64,000 bases of DNA from Glycomyces sp. NRRL B-16210 (GCF_000719515.1 NZ_JOGR01000006.1:292427-356426), one strand, 5' to 3'; counted from the first letter of the stretch, positions 34,296 to 43,538 are shown. Made by a program: numbers and translations. Notes: generated by a model not told the origin, from the sequence alone.

Positions 34296-35927
34296 GTGGT
34301 GGAAATCCCTGAGACCGGACGCCAGGCCCTCGACGCCGACATCATGCGCGAGTGGGCCGGGCGCGGCATCGACACGTTGACCCGCCACCGGCGCGGCGTC
34401 GACGAGCTCAACGTGTTCCCCGTCGCCGACTCCGACACCGCGACGAACATGCTCGCGACCCTCCAGGCCGCCTTCCAAGGCGCCACCCCCGGGCTCGGGC
34501 TCCAAGCGCTCCTCGACGAGGCCGCCGGCCGCGCCCTGCTCTCGGCGCGCGGCAACTCCGGGGTGATCCTCGCCCAGATGCTCCGCGGCCTCGCCGACGC
34601 CTGGAACCGCGACGCGATCGGCGCCAAGGGCTTCGCGGCCGGCCTGCGTTCCGCCACCGACGCCGCCACGGCCGCCGTGGCCGTCCCGACCGCCGGCACG
34701 ATCCTCACCGTCGCCGAATCCGCCGCCTCCGCCGCCGGCAAGGCCGCCCCGTTCGGGCTCGTCTCCGCCGCCCGCGCCGCCGCCGAAGCCGCCGCCGAAG
34801 CGGTCGCCGCCACCCCCGGCCAACTGCCCGCGCTCGCCCGCGCCGGCGTGGTCGACGCCGGGGGCCTCGCGCTCACCCTCCTCCTGGAGGCACTCGTCGA
34901 GACCCTCACCGGCTCGGTCTCCACCGGCGCGCTCGACCTCCTCGAACGCCACCGCGTCCGCGCCGTCGAACAGGTCGAGGAGGTCCCGCGCGAGACCGGC
35001 TCCGAGGTCTTCGCCTACGAGGTCCAGTACCTCCTCGAATCGAACGCCACGGCCGCCGCCGACCTGCGCCAGCGCCTCACCGACCTCGGCGACTCCGTGG
35101 TCATCATCGGCTCCCGCGCCGCCGCCGACGTCACCACCTTCAACGTCCACGTGCACGTCAACGACATCGGCGCGGCCATCGAGGCCGGCATCGAACGCGG
35201 CCGCGTCCACCGCATCTCGGTGACCCGCTTCGACGACTCCGCCTTGCAGCACCCCGCCGCCCACCACGCGCCCGTCCCGCTCGCCGCCCCGACCGCCGCC
35301 GAGGACCCGCACCGGGCCGTCCTCGTCGTCACCGCCGCCGCCGGCGTCCGTGAGTTCCTCGAACGCGACGGCCGCCTCACCGCCGACGCCGCCGGCCTCC
35401 CCGACGCCCTCGCCACCCTGCGAGCCGCGGGCGGCCCCGGCGCCGTCGTGCTCACCGACACCGCTGACGCGGCCCGCGCCGCCCGCGAGGCCGCCCGGCA
35501 GGCCCAGGCCACTCACGGCGACGACCACCGCGTCACCGTGGTCCCCACCGGCTCGGTCGTGCAGAGCATCGCCGCGCTGGCCGTCCACGATCCCGACCGG
35601 GACTTCGACGCCGACGTCGCCGCCATGACCGAGGCCGCCGCCGCGTGCCGCTCCGGCGAGGTCCGCGACGAGCCCGAGGGCTTCGCGGCCGTCGACGGCG
35701 TCGCCGACCGCGGGATCTTCGACTCCGCGTCCGAAGCCGCCCGCCACCTGGTCGACCGCCTCTGCGCGAGCGGCGCGGAACTGCTCACCGTCCTGCCCGG
35801 CGCCGGGTCGGACCCCGAAACTGTCACAGCCTTGAGCGATCATGTCCAGCAGGCGTGGCCGCTGGTGGAGGTCCAGCGGCTGCCCGCCGGAGACGACGAA
35901 CCGCTGCTGCTGATCGGAGCCGAATGA
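34296..35927 (+). CDS. DAK2/DegV-type fatty acid kinase-like protein (YloV/FakA family)
   Basis: A 543-residue protein with an N-terminal DhaL/DAK2 domain (about 10-205; VADSDTATNM binds nucleotide-Mg, and SARGNSGVILAQML is the second signature) and a C-terminal DegV-like domain (about 245-540; VHVHVNDIGAAIEAG). FakA relatives phosphorylate fatty acids held by a DegV-type partner. No separate fakB gene lies nearby. It directly precedes recG with an ATGA overlap, as in many Gram-positives. The usual PDGDTGTNM is PVADSDTATNM here, a mild variation. Confidence 0.88.
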   Translation: MVEIPETGRQALDADIMREWAGRGIDTLTRHRRGVDELNVFPVADSDTATNMLATLQAAFQGATPGLGLQALLDEAAGRALLSARGNSGVILAQMLRGLADAWNRDAIGAKGFAAGLRSATDAATAAVAVPTAGTILTVAESAASAAGKAAPFGLVSAARAAAEAAAEAVAATPGQLPALARAGVVDAGGLALTLLLEALVETLTGSVSTGALDLLERHRVRAVEQVEEVPRETGSEVFAYEVQYLLESNATAAADLRQRLTDLGDSVVIIGSRAAADVTTFNVHVHVNDIGAAIEAGIERGRVHRISVTRFDDSALQHPAAHHAPVPLAAPTAAEDPHRAVLVVTAAAGVREFLERDGRLTADAAGLPDALATLRAAGGPGAVVLTDTADAARAAREAARQAQATHGDDHRVTVVPTGSVVQSIAALAVHDPDRDFDADVAAMTEAAAACRSGEVRDEPEGFAAVDGVADRGIFDSASEAARHLVDRLCASGAELLTVLPGAGSDPETVTALSDHVQQAWPLVEVQRLPAGDDEPLLLIGAE

Positions 35928-38170
35928 CCACCGGGTTGCACACCCCGCTGAGCGAGGTCCTGGGCAAGAAGACCGCGAAGGCGCTCGGCGAGGGCCTCGG
36001 CCTCGACACCGCCGGCGACCTGCTCGGCCACTACCCGTTCCGCTACGCCCAGCGCGGCGAGCGCACCGACCTCGGCGCGCTCCGCATCGGCGAGGACGTC
36101 ACCGTCGCCGCCCAGGTCCGCGCCGCCGTCGTGAAGAAGTTCGAGCCCAAGCCCGCCAAGGCCCGCAGGCCCGGCCCCGCCAAGCGCGAGCGCACCCGCG
36201 AACTGCTCGAGGTCATCGTCGCCGACGAGTCCGGGCGCACGCTCACGCTCACTTATTTCAACCAGACCTGGCGCACCAAGGACCTCGTCGCCGGACGCTG
36301 GGGCCTGTTCGCCGGCAAGGTCGCCCAGTTCCGAGGCCGCCTCCAGCTCAACTCGCCGCAGTACCAGCTCCTGCCCGAGGACGCCGCCGACCCCTCCGGC
36401 GCCATCGAGGAGTTCGCCGGGTCCCTCATCCCCGTCTACCACGCCACCGCCGAGATCCCGACCTGGAACATCGCCAAAGCCGTCCGCACCGTGCTCGACC
36501 TCGTGCCCAGGCCGCCCGACCCGTTCCCCGGCGACCTGCGCCAGCGCCTCGACCTGGTCGACTACGGCACGGCGCTGCGCCAGATCCACCGGCCCGACTC
36601 GCACGCCTCCCTCGGCACGGCCAAGAAACGCCTCAAATGGCAGGAGGCGCTGGTCCTTCAGGCCGTCCTCGTGCGCCGCAAGGCCGAGACCGCCGCCGAA
36701 GCCGCGACTCCGTATCCGACCGGCGGCGCGATCCTGGACGCCTTCGACGCCCGACTGCCGTTCGACCTCACCGCCGGGCAGCGCGAGGTCGGCGCCGAGA
36801 TCGCCGCCGAACTCGCCCGGGCCCACCCCATGCACCGCCTCCTCCAAGGCGACGTGGGCTCCGGCAAGACCCTCGTCGCCCTCCGCGCCATGCTCCAGGT
36901 CGTCGCCCACGGCGGCCAGGCCGCGCTCCTGGCCCCCACCGAGGTCCTCGCCGCCCAGCACCACCGGTCGATCACCGAGATGCTCGGCGACCTCGCCCGC
37001 GGCGAGGACGACCTCCTCGCCGAACTCGCGAACTCCTCCGGGAAGGGCACCCCCGACGAGGTCACCCGCGTCGCCCTCCTCACCGGCTCGGCCACCGCCG
37101 CGCAGCGGCGCACCGTCCTCGAAGAGGTCAGGACCGGCGCCGCCGGGATCGTCATCGGCACCCACGCCCTCCTCTACGACGGCGTCGAGTTCGCCGACCT
37201 CGGCCTCGTCGTCGTCGACGAGCAGCACCGCTTCGGCGTCGAGCAGCGCGACGCCCTGCGCGCCAAGGCCCAGCGGCCTCCGCACACCCTCGTCATGACC
37301 GCCACCCCGATCCCGCGCACGGTCGCCATGACCGTCTACGGCGACCTGGAGACCAGCCGCCTCACCGAACTGCCCGCCGGGCGCGTCCCCATCGCCACCC
37401 ACGTCGTGCCCTACACCGACCAGCGCTGGATGCGGCGGACCTGGGACCGCATCCGCGAAGAGGTCGCCGCCGGACGCCAGGCCTACGTCGTGTGCCCGCG
37501 CGTCGGCGGCGAGGACCAGAAGCCCGGAGGCGAGGACACCGGGGCCGACGCCGACAAGCGCCCGCCGCTCGCCGTCACCGACGTGATCGGGCAACTGCGC
37601 GAGGGCCCCCTCCACGGCCTGCGCCTGGGCCTGCTCCACGGCCGCCTCGACGCCGACGAGAAGGACCGCGCCATGCGCGCCTACGCCGCCGGCGACATCG
37701 ACGTCCTCGTCGCCACCACCGTCATCGAGGTCGGCGTCAACGTCCCCAACGCCACCGCGATGGTCGTCCTCGACGCCGAGCGCTTCGGCATTTCCCAGCT
37801 CCACCAGCTCCGCGGCCGCGTCGGCCGCGGCGACCACGCCGGGCTCTGCCTGCTCGTCTCCGAAGTCCCCGAAGGCAGCACCTCCCGTGAGCGGCTCGAC
37901 GCGGTCGCCTCCACCACCGACGGGTTCGCCCTGGCCGAGCTCGACCTGGAGCAGCGCCGCGAAGGCGACGTGCTCGGCGCGGCCCAGTCCGGGGTCAAAT
38001 CGCACGTCAAACTGCTGTCGCTGCTCAAAGACGCCGACATCATCGCCGACGCGAGGTCCGCTGCCGCGGGTCTCATCGAGGCCGACCCGGACCTCAAGGG
38101 CGAACCGGCGTTCGCCGCCCTCGTCCACGACCTCGCCGCCGATCGCGGCGAATACCTCGAAAAAGGCTGA
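35924..38170 (+). CDS. recG: ATP-dependent DNA helicase RecG
   Basis: RecG remodels stalled replication forks and Holliday junctions. The 748-residue protein has the N-terminal wedge/OB domain (about 60-160, with a Lys/Arg-rich insert near 85-100), Walker A QGDVGSGKTLVAL (about 309-321), VVVDEQHRFGVEQR (about 430-443), TATPIPRT (about 459-466) and motif VI region QLRGRVGRG. The ATG overlaps the DAK2 stop. Length is slightly above the usual 690-740 because of the two inserts. Confidence 0.97.
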   Translation: MTTGLHTPLSEVLGKKTAKALGEGLGLDTAGDLLGHYPFRYAQRGERTDLGALRIGEDVTVAAQVRAAVVKKFEPKPAKARRPGPAKRERTRELLEVIVADESGRTLTLTYFNQTWRTKDLVAGRWGLFAGKVAQFRGRLQLNSPQYQLLPEDAADPSGAIEEFAGSLIPVYHATAEIPTWNIAKAVRTVLDLVPRPPDPFPGDLRQRLDLVDYGTALRQIHRPDSHASLGTAKKRLKWQEALVLQAVLVRRKAETAAEAATPYPTGGAILDAFDARLPFDLTAGQREVGAEIAAELARAHPMHRLLQGDVGSGKTLVALRAMLQVVAHGGQAALLAPTEVLAAQHHRSITEMLGDLARGEDDLLAELANSSGKGTPDEVTRVALLTGSATAAQRRTVLEEVRTGAAGIVIGTHALLYDGVEFADLGLVVVDEQHRFGVEQRDALRAKAQRPPHTLVMTATPIPRTVAMTVYGDLETSRLTELPAGRVPIATHVVPYTDQRWMRRTWDRIREEVAAGRQAYVVCPRVGGEDQKPGGEDTGADADKRPPLAVTDVIGQLREGPLHGLRLGLLHGRLDADEKDRAMRAYAAGDIDVLVATTVIEVGVNVPNATAMVVLDAERFGISQLHQLRGRVGRGDHAGLCLLVSEVPEGSTSRERLDAVASTTDGFALAELDLEQRREGDVLGAAQSGVKSHVKLLSLLKDADIIADARSAAAGLIEADPDLKGEPAFAALVHDLAADRGEYLEKG

Positions 38171-38294
38171 CCGCCCGCGACGGCCGCACCGTTGCGCCGC
38201 GCAAACCGGGACCGACCGGGTCAGAAACCCGCCTCGGCGCCACCGGCGCCGTCCCCGCCCGCGCCGAGCGTGTTCGACCCCGGCGAGCGCGGAT

Positions 38295-38300
38295 TACAGT
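38295..38300 (+). promoter_or_regulatory. -10 element of rsmD-coaD
   Basis: TACAGT (TANNNT) ends 9 nt before the rsmD ATG; no ribosome-binding site is evident, so leaderless initiation is likely. Confidence 0.45.
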
Positions 38301-38309
38301 AGTGCTCTA

Positions 38310-38867
38310 ATGACTAGGATCATCGCCGGCAGCCTCAAGGGCCGCCGCCTCGCCACGCCCTCGGGGGACCGCACCCGACCGACCTCCGACCGCGTCCGCG
38401 AGGCCCTGTTCAACTCGCTCGCCCCCGGCGGCGACCTCGACGGCCTGCGCTTCGCCGACCTCTACGCCGGCTCCGGCGCGGTCGGCATCGAGGCGCTCTC
38501 GCGCGGCGCCGCGGCGGCCCTGTTCGTCGAGTCCCACGCCCAGACCGCGAAGCTCCTGCGCCGCAACCTCGCCGACCTGGGCGTCACTGGCGCCGAGGTG
38601 GTCTGCGCTCCGGTCGAGAAGGCCCTCCAGCACGCCCCGGCCGAACCCTTCGACATCGTCTTCGCCGACCCGCCCTACGCGGTCACCGACACCGAAGTCG
38701 CCGCCGTGATCGAAGCGCTCGTCGAACACAAGTGGCTCGCCCCGGACGCCGACGTGGTGGTCGAGCGCGGCGGCAAGGACGCCTCCGTCCCATGGCCGCC
38801 CCAGGTCGCAGAAGACCGCATCCGCCGCTACGGCACCACCGCACTTTGCTACGGTCACGCCCTGTGA
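38310..38867 (+). CDS. rsmD: 16S rRNA (guanine966-N2)-methyltransferase
   Basis: A 185-residue class I methyltransferase for G966 of 16S rRNA. It starts with the family signature RIIAGSLKGRRLATP and RPTSDRVREALFN. The SAM loop is DLYAGSGAVGIEALSRGA and the catalytic motif is FADPPY. It overlaps coaD by 4 bp (GTGA), the common bacterial rsmD-coaD pair. Confidence 0.96.
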   Translation: MTRIIAGSLKGRRLATPSGDRTRPTSDRVREALFNSLAPGGDLDGLRFADLYAGSGAVGIEALSRGAAAALFVESHAQTAKLLRRNLADLGVTGAEVVCAPVEKALQHAPAEPFDIVFADPPYAVTDTEVAAVIEALVEHKWLAPDADVVVERGGKDASVPWPPQVAEDRIRRYGTTALCYGHAL

Positions 38868-39352
38868 AACCTGAAGCCCGAATCGCCGCCTGCTCCGGGT
38901 CATTCGATCCGGTGACGTACGGTCATCTCGACATCTTCGGACGCGCCGCCCAGTTGTACGATGAAGTCTGGGTCGCGGTCTTCCACAACGCCTCCAAGAA
39001 CGCGCTCTTCAGCGTCGAGGAACGGGTGGAGCTCCTCAGGGAGACCACCGCGGACATGCCGAACGTACGAGTGGCGTCCTTCCAAGGCCTGGTGGTCGAC
39101 TTCTGCCAGAACCACGGCGCCGGAGTCCTCGTCAGAGGCGTCCGCGCGGCCTCTGACTTCGACTACGAACTACAGATGGCCCAGATGAACTACGGGCTGG
39201 CGGGAATCGAGACGGTGTTCATCCCGACCAACCCCCTCTACTCCTTCCTGTCGTCCTCGATGGTCAAGGACGTGGCGAAATGGGGCGGCGACATCACGCC
39301 CCACGTGCCGCAGATCGTCCAATCCCGGCTGATCGAGCGATTGCGGGATTGA
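38864..39352 (+). CDS. coaD: Phosphopantetheine adenylyltransferase
   Basis: The penultimate step of coenzyme A synthesis: 4'-phosphopantetheine + ATP to dephospho-CoA. The 162-residue protein has the nucleotidyltransferase motif GSFDPVTYGH (about 11-20), the VRGVRAASDFDYELQMAQMN core and the ISSTxI-equivalent FLSSSMVKDVAKWGG. GTG start coupled to rsmD. Confidence 0.97.
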   Translation: MKPEARIAACSGSFDPVTYGHLDIFGRAAQLYDEVWVAVFHNASKNALFSVEERVELLRETTADMPNVRVASFQGLVVDFCQNHGAGVLVRGVRAASDFDYELQMAQMNYGLAGIETVFIPTNPLYSFLSSSMVKDVAKWGGDITPHVPQIVQSRLIERLRD

Positions 39353-39409
39353 ATTCCGGCCCGAACGGACCGTCTCGCGCCGGATTAACCACGTTTTCCA
39401 CCCTCATCC

Positions 39410-39422
39410 GGGACAATGTCCC
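39410..39422 (+). promoter_or_regulatory. Palindrome overlapping the SepIVA-gene promoter
   Basis: GGGACA-A-TGTCCC is a perfect 6-bp-arm palindrome ending 1 nt before the ATG at 39424. It contains a GACAAT -10-like hexamer 6 nt from the start codon. A repressor bound here would block a leaderless promoter. Both roles are inferred. Confidence 0.4.
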
Positions 39423-39423
39423 A

Positions 39424-39960
39424 ATGAATGACATCGACGGGAGCAAATCGGTGGGTGCGCTCGACCGTATAGAAGAGATCATCGCCTACGTGGAGCAGGC
39501 CAAGGCCGTGCCCATGTCCCGCGCCTGCAAAGTCGACCGGGCCGAGATGATCGCCATGCTGGAGGAACTCCAGAGCGACCTCCCCGGCGACCTGCGCCGC
39601 GCCGAGGCGATGCTCCAGGAACGCGACAAGATCATCGACGCCGGCGAACGCGAGGCCGAGCGGATCATCACCGAAGGCGAGGCCGAGCACGCGCGCCTGG
39701 TCTCGCGCCACGAGATCACCGTCTCGGCCGAGCACGAGGGCAACCGCATCATCGCCGAGGCCCGCGGCGAGGCCCAGCGTCTGCGCGACGAGGTCGACGA
39801 GTACGTCGACACCACGCTCGCCAACTTCGAGCAGTTCCTGCACCGCGCCCTCTCCGGGGTCGAGCGCGGCCGCGACAAGATGCACACCCTGCGCGAGATC
39901 GGCAGCTTCACGCCGCAGCAGGAGCAGTTCGAAGAGGAGAAACCGCTGCCGCAGATCTGA
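39424..39960 (+). CDS. SepIVA-like DivIVA-family coiled-coil protein
   Basis: A 178-residue protein that is almost all charged helix. The N-terminal ALDRIEEIIAYVEQAKAVPMS and the long coiled coil (about 50-165) match the DivIVA-like protein (SepIVA in mycobacteria) encoded next to the DUF177-rpmF-rnc-mutM genes. SepIVA is a septum-associated factor in mycobacteria. It lies after coaD with a 71-nt gap that holds its own promoter-like sequence. Confidence 0.85.
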   Translation: MNDIDGSKSVGALDRIEEIIAYVEQAKAVPMSRACKVDRAEMIAMLEELQSDLPGDLRRAEAMLQERDKIIDAGEREAERIITEGEAEHARLVSRHEITVSAEHEGNRIIAEARGEAQRLRDEVDEYVDTTLANFEQFLHRALSGVERGRDKMHTLREIGSFTPQQEQFEEEKPLPQI

Positions 39961-40038
39961 GGCGCGTCGCCGAACTCACACCGTTCGGCGGCGTCCTCAC
40001 CGCGGCCACCTGCGTTTCGAGCGCCCTCGACCTTGATG

Positions 40039-40067
40039 TAGCATTACCGGTCGGCCTCGATCGAGGC
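40039..40067 (+). promoter_or_regulatory. Promoter and palindrome before DUF177-rpmF-rnc
   Basis: TAGCAT (40039-40044) is a -10 candidate and a perfect 14-bp palindrome GCCTCGA-TCGAGGC (40054-40067) lies at the expected start of transcription. It could be an operator or an RNA hairpin at the 5' end. The GAAGGAC before the 40100 ATG serves as ribosome-binding site. Confidence 0.4.
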
Positions 40068-40099
40068 GCATCTCCCTGACGAAGGACCGCAGTACACCC

Positions 40100-40663
40100 A
40101 TGACGACCGCACACGACCGCGCTCCGCTGGTGTTCGACACCACGGAGCTGGGACGCACCTCGGGCACGACGATGCACGTCGCGCGCGAGATCGCCGCTCC
40201 CGAGGCGTACGGCGTCGCGGTGTACGGCGTCCCCTCCTCAGCACCGATCGACCTCGACGTCCGCTTCACCGCGGTCAGCGAGGGCGTCCTCGCCGACGGC
40301 GAGGTCGAGGCGGTCGCCGAAGGCGAGTGTGCGAGGTGCCTCGCACCGGTGCGGGACACTCTCAGGGTCCACGTGCAGGAGCTGTACGCTTACGAAGGCT
40401 CCGTCACCGATGCGACCACCGATGCCGACGAGATCTTGCGGCTCGATGGGGACCTGCTCGATCTGGAGCCCGCGGTACGGGACGCGCTGGTGCTGGCAAT
40501 GCCGGTCACCCCGCTGTGCCGGCCCGACTGCCCGGGACTGTGCGCCGAATGCGGTGTTCCCTGGGACGATCTGCCCGACGACCACGGTCACGAGACCGTG
40601 GACCCCCGTTGGGCGGGTCTGGAGAAGCTTCGGCTCGCCGACACCGACGGCGAACCGAAATAG
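40100..40663 (+). CDS. DUF177 (YceD-like) protein
   Basis: A 187-residue YceD-family protein. It has the CARCL pair in the middle (about 76-79) and the C-terminal CRPDCPGLCAECG cluster (about 139-151), probably zinc-binding. YceD proteins are linked to 23S rRNA/ribosome assembly and nearly always precede rpmF, as here (27-nt gap). Confidence 0.93.
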   Translation: MTTAHDRAPLVFDTTELGRTSGTTMHVAREIAAPEAYGVAVYGVPSSAPIDLDVRFTAVSEGVLADGEVEAVAEGECARCLAPVRDTLRVHVQELYAYEGSVTDATTDADEILRLDGDLLDLEPAVRDALVLAMPVTPLCRPDCPGLCAECGVPWDDLPDDHGHETVDPRWAGLEKLRLADTDGEPK

Positions 40664-40690
40664 CACAGCGTATAGGTATGGAGTTCTGAA

Positions 40691-40864
40691 GTGGCTGTTC
40701 CGAAGCGTCGTACGTCGCGTAGCAACACCCGGCACCGTCGGTCGCAGTGGAAGGCTGCGCCGATCCAGCTCGTCGAGTGCCCGCAGTGCCACGCCAAGAA
40801 GCGCGGCCACCAGGTCTGCGAGGTCTGCGGCACGTACAAGGGCCGCCAGGTCCTCGAGGCCTAA
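40691..40864 (+). CDS. rpmF: 50S ribosomal protein L32
   Basis: A 57-residue protein with the family start AVPKRRTSRSNTRHRRSQW and zinc-binding cysteines CPQC (30-33) and CEVC (43-46). The GTG at 40691 has GGAG 7 nt upstream. It lies between DUF177 and rnc, the standard arrangement. L31, L28 and L32 in this window are all of the cysteine-containing, zinc-dependent kind. Confidence 0.96.
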   Translation: MAVPKRRTSRSNTRHRRSQWKAAPIQLVECPQCHAKKRGHQVCEVCGTYKGRQVLEA

Positions 40865-40876
40865 GCCCTCTCGCGC

Positions 40877-41593
40877 ATGGGCGACAAGGCGGTATTGCAT
40901 TTCGAAGCGGTGTTCGGGGTCCGAGATTTCGACCCCGAACTGCTGCGTCTCGCCCTGACCCACCGGTCCTACGCCTACGAGCACGGCGGCCTGCCCACCA
41001 ACGAGCGCCTGGAGTTCCTCGGGGACTCCGTGCTCAGCCTGGTGGTCACGACCGCGCTCTACCAGGAGCACCCCGACCTGCCCGAAGGGCAGCTCGCGCG
41101 CCTGCGGGCGTCGGTGGTGAACATGAAGGCGCTGGCCGGGGTGGCGCGCCGCATGGGCGCGGACGGGATCGGCCCGCATCTCCTGCTCGGCAAGGGCGAG
41201 GAGAGCTCAGGGGGCCGGGGCAAGAACTCGATCCTCGCGGACGCGGTGGAGGCGCTGCTCGGCGCGGTCTACCTCCAGTACGGGGTGGAGATCGCCAAGC
41301 GGGTGGTCCACCAGTTCTTCGATCCGCTCATGGAGGCCGCCGCGGGGCAGGGCGCGGCGCTCGACTGGAAGACCAGTCTCCAGGAGCTGACGGCCGATGC
41401 CGGTCTCGGTGTGCCCGAGTACCGGATCAGCGAGTCGGGCCCGGACCACGCCAAGGAGTTCACGGCCTGGGCGGTCGTGGCCGGCGAGGAGTTCGGTGAG
41501 GGCACCGGAGGCTCGAAGAAGGACGCCGAGCAGATAGCGGCCAAGCTCGCCTGGCAGGTCCTGTCAGAACGCCTGGGCGTCAAACAGCGATGA
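40877..41593 (+). CDS. rnc: Ribonuclease III
   Basis: RNase III cuts double-stranded RNA, including rRNA precursors. The 238-residue protein has the catalytic signature NERLEFLGDSVL (about 43-54), the second acidic cluster ILADAVEALLGAVY (about 117-130) and a C-terminal dsRNA-binding domain (about 160-232; GSKKDAEQIAAKLA). The 12-nt gap after rpmF puts it in one operon with DUF177-rpmF. Confidence 0.97.
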   Translation: MGDKAVLHFEAVFGVRDFDPELLRLALTHRSYAYEHGGLPTNERLEFLGDSVLSLVVTTALYQEHPDLPEGQLARLRASVVNMKALAGVARRMGADGIGPHLLLGKGEESSGGRGKNSILADAVEALLGAVYLQYGVEIAKRVVHQFFDPLMEAAAGQGAALDWKTSLQELTADAGLGVPEYRISESGPDHAKEFTAWAVVAGEEFGEGTGGSKKDAEQIAAKLAWQVLSERLGVKQR

Positions 41594-41600
41594 GACTTCC

Positions 41601-41638
41601 GCGAGGGGCGGCACCGGAACTCCGGTGCCGCCCCTCGC
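41601..41638 (+). terminator. Long hairpin after rnc
   Basis: A 17-18-bp perfect stem (41601-41618 with 41621-41638) starts 7 nt after the rnc stop. No T-tract follows. It separates rnc from the convergent mutM. The remaining gap to 41842 shows no gene. Confidence 0.7.
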
Positions 41639-41842
41639 GCGTACTAGAGCCTCGAAGTAGCCCACGTGCTCCGGGCTGGTCATCTCCGCGTCTCGCGCGC
41701 GCGTACAGGTCCCATAGGTAAAGCCATCCCTAACCCCCACCCACCCGGGGGAACGACCCTAGTGGCGATCATGGCACGGGGGTACGACAGAAAACCGGGC
41801 TCAGAACGCGCTTGTCACCCGAAAGCGTGAGTGGGCGGTTCG

Positions 41843-42675
41843 CTACTTCTGGCATTTGGGGCAGTAGTGGGCCGAGCGGTCGCCGATGACCTCTCGCACG
41901 ATCGGGGTCCCGCACCGCTTGCACGGCTGGCCCGCGCGGCCGTAGACCGCCAGTTCCCTCGCGAAGTACCCCGCCTCGCCCCTCGCGTCCACGTACAGCT
42001 CGTCGAACGAGGTCCCGCCGACCGCGAGCGACTCGGTGAGCACGTCCGTGACATGCCCCAGCAGCTCCATCGCCTTGCGCTGCGAGATCGAGTCGCCGCT
42101 GCGCCTGCCGCGCAGCCGCGCGCGCCACAGCGCCTCGTCGGCGTAGATGTTCCCGACGCCGCTGATCCAGCCCTGGTCGAGCAGGGCCTTCTTCACCTCG
42201 ATGCGCCTCCTGCGCAGCCGCGCGGCGCTCGCGGCCGCGTCGAACTCGGCCTCGAACACGTCCGGGGCGATGTGCCCCAGCGTCTTCGGCGCCGCCCCGT
42301 CCATCTCCGCCAGCTCCCAGAACCCGAAGGTCCGCGCTGGTCGATGAACCACAGCTCGCGCTCGTCGGCGAACCGCATCCGGCCCCGCAGGTGCTTGTGC
42401 GCCTCGCGCCCGTCCGTCACCACGTGCAGTTGCCCGCTCATGCCCAGGTGGCACACGAGCGCCCTGCCGTCGTCGAGGCCCAGCCACATGAACTTGCCGC
42501 GCCGCCCGCTGCCGGTGACCTCCAGCCCGGCGAGGTTCGCCTGGAAGTCGGCGATGCCGGGGGCGTGGCGGCGCACGGTCCGCGGGTTGTAGACCTCGAC
42601 GGCGCTGATGCGTCCGCCGCGGAAGGCCGCGTCGACCCCGCGGCGGACCGTCTCTACTTCGGGAAGTTCTGGCAC
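41843..42675 (-). pseudogene. mutM: Formamidopyrimidine-DNA glycosylase, split by a frameshift
   Basis: MutM/Fpg removes 8-oxoguanine. The N-terminal half (42675 down to about 42334) has the catalytic PELPEVETVRRG, Lys and GMSGQL motifs. The C-terminal half, in another frame, has TFGFWELAEMD, the helix-two-turn-helix GVGNIYADEALW and a full zinc finger (CKRC...CPKC). The frame changes at about 42332-42336, where CAGCGC-GG-ACCTTC lacks one base to continue FIDQR into TFG. One added base would give a normal 277-residue enzyme. Everything else is intact, so this is either a very recent mutation or a sequencing error. Confidence 0.88.
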
Positions 42676-42734
42676 CGTTCGATTATGGGCCCTCGGGCCG
42701 GCGGGCCCGAGGGCCGCTCCCTCTGGAGTGCGGC

Positions 42735-43376
42735 TCAGCTGAGCTGCGGATGCTTCTCACGGACCGTGTCGATCCCGTAGTTGATCGCGAAGGCGATGGC
42801 CGCGAGCCTGGAGTTGACGCCGAGCTTGCCGAGCACGTTCTGCACGTGCGAGCGGACCGTGGAGACCGAGACGCCCATCTGGACGGCCATGTGGCTGGTC
42901 GGCTCGCCGCGCACGATGCGCCGCAGCACGTCGTCCTCGCGTGGGGTGAGGTGGTGCGCGAGTTCGAGCGCGTCCTGGTCGCCCAGCAGCGGCGCCGGCT
43001 GGAGCGCCGCCCGCAGCAACTGCGGGTCGTAGTACGGAGGGCTCGCCAGGCCGCAGTCGATGGCCTCGAGCAGGTCGTCGGGCATGATGTGGGTGTTGGC
43101 TATCCCCGCGGCGGCCACCGAGACGGCCTTGCGCAGGACCGAGCCGTCCTCGCGGTCGGTGATGAGGAAGACCGGTCGCTTGCAGTCGGTCAGGACCCGG
43201 TTCCGGGAGACCGCCTCAAGAGCGACCAGGCAGCAGTCGATCTGCGCGTCCGCGGCCGCGAGCGCGCGGGCGCTGCGGGCCTCGACCGGGAGGTCGCCGC
43301 GTCGGTGGAGCAGGGGTCGGATGCTGGCGGAGAAGACCTGATTCGGGTCGTACAGCATGACACGCACGGTTGGCAC
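42735..43376 (-). CDS. NarL/LuxR-type regulator with degenerate receiver
   Basis: A 213-residue protein. The C-terminal HTH (about 142-205; LTPREDDVLRRIVRGE and SVSTVRSHVQNVLGKLGVNSR) is a good LuxR-type DNA-binding domain. The N-terminal part has receiver length but the phosphoacceptor strand reads CCLVALEAV, with no Asp at the expected site, so it should not be phosphorylated in the usual way. Three cysteines/one pair (Cys48-Cys49) sit in that strand. GTG start with GAAGGAC upstream. No sensor kinase adjoins it. Targets unknown. Confidence 0.85.
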   Translation of the reverse strand: MPTVRVMLYDPNQVFSASIRPLLHRRGDLPVEARSARALAAADAQIDCCLVALEAVSRNRVLTDCKRPVFLITDREDGSVLRKAVSVAAAGIANTHIMPDDLLEAIDCGLASPPYYDPQLLRAALQPAPLLGDQDALELAHHLTPREDDVLRRIVRGEPTSHMAVQMGVSVSTVRSHVQNVLGKLGVNSRLAAIAFAINYGIDTVREKHPQLS

Positions 43377-43538
43377 CTCGTCCTTCAGGTTTTTCGGTCG
43401 CCTCCCCAGATGCGCGCCCGTTCAGGCGGCCATCCCAGCATGACTGTTGGTAATCATTCAGTCCAGCGTTGAGTCGGATGGACGACAGTAAGAGGTAGAA
43501 GCGAGGTTCACCTGCGATAATGCGGTGCCTATTGCGGA

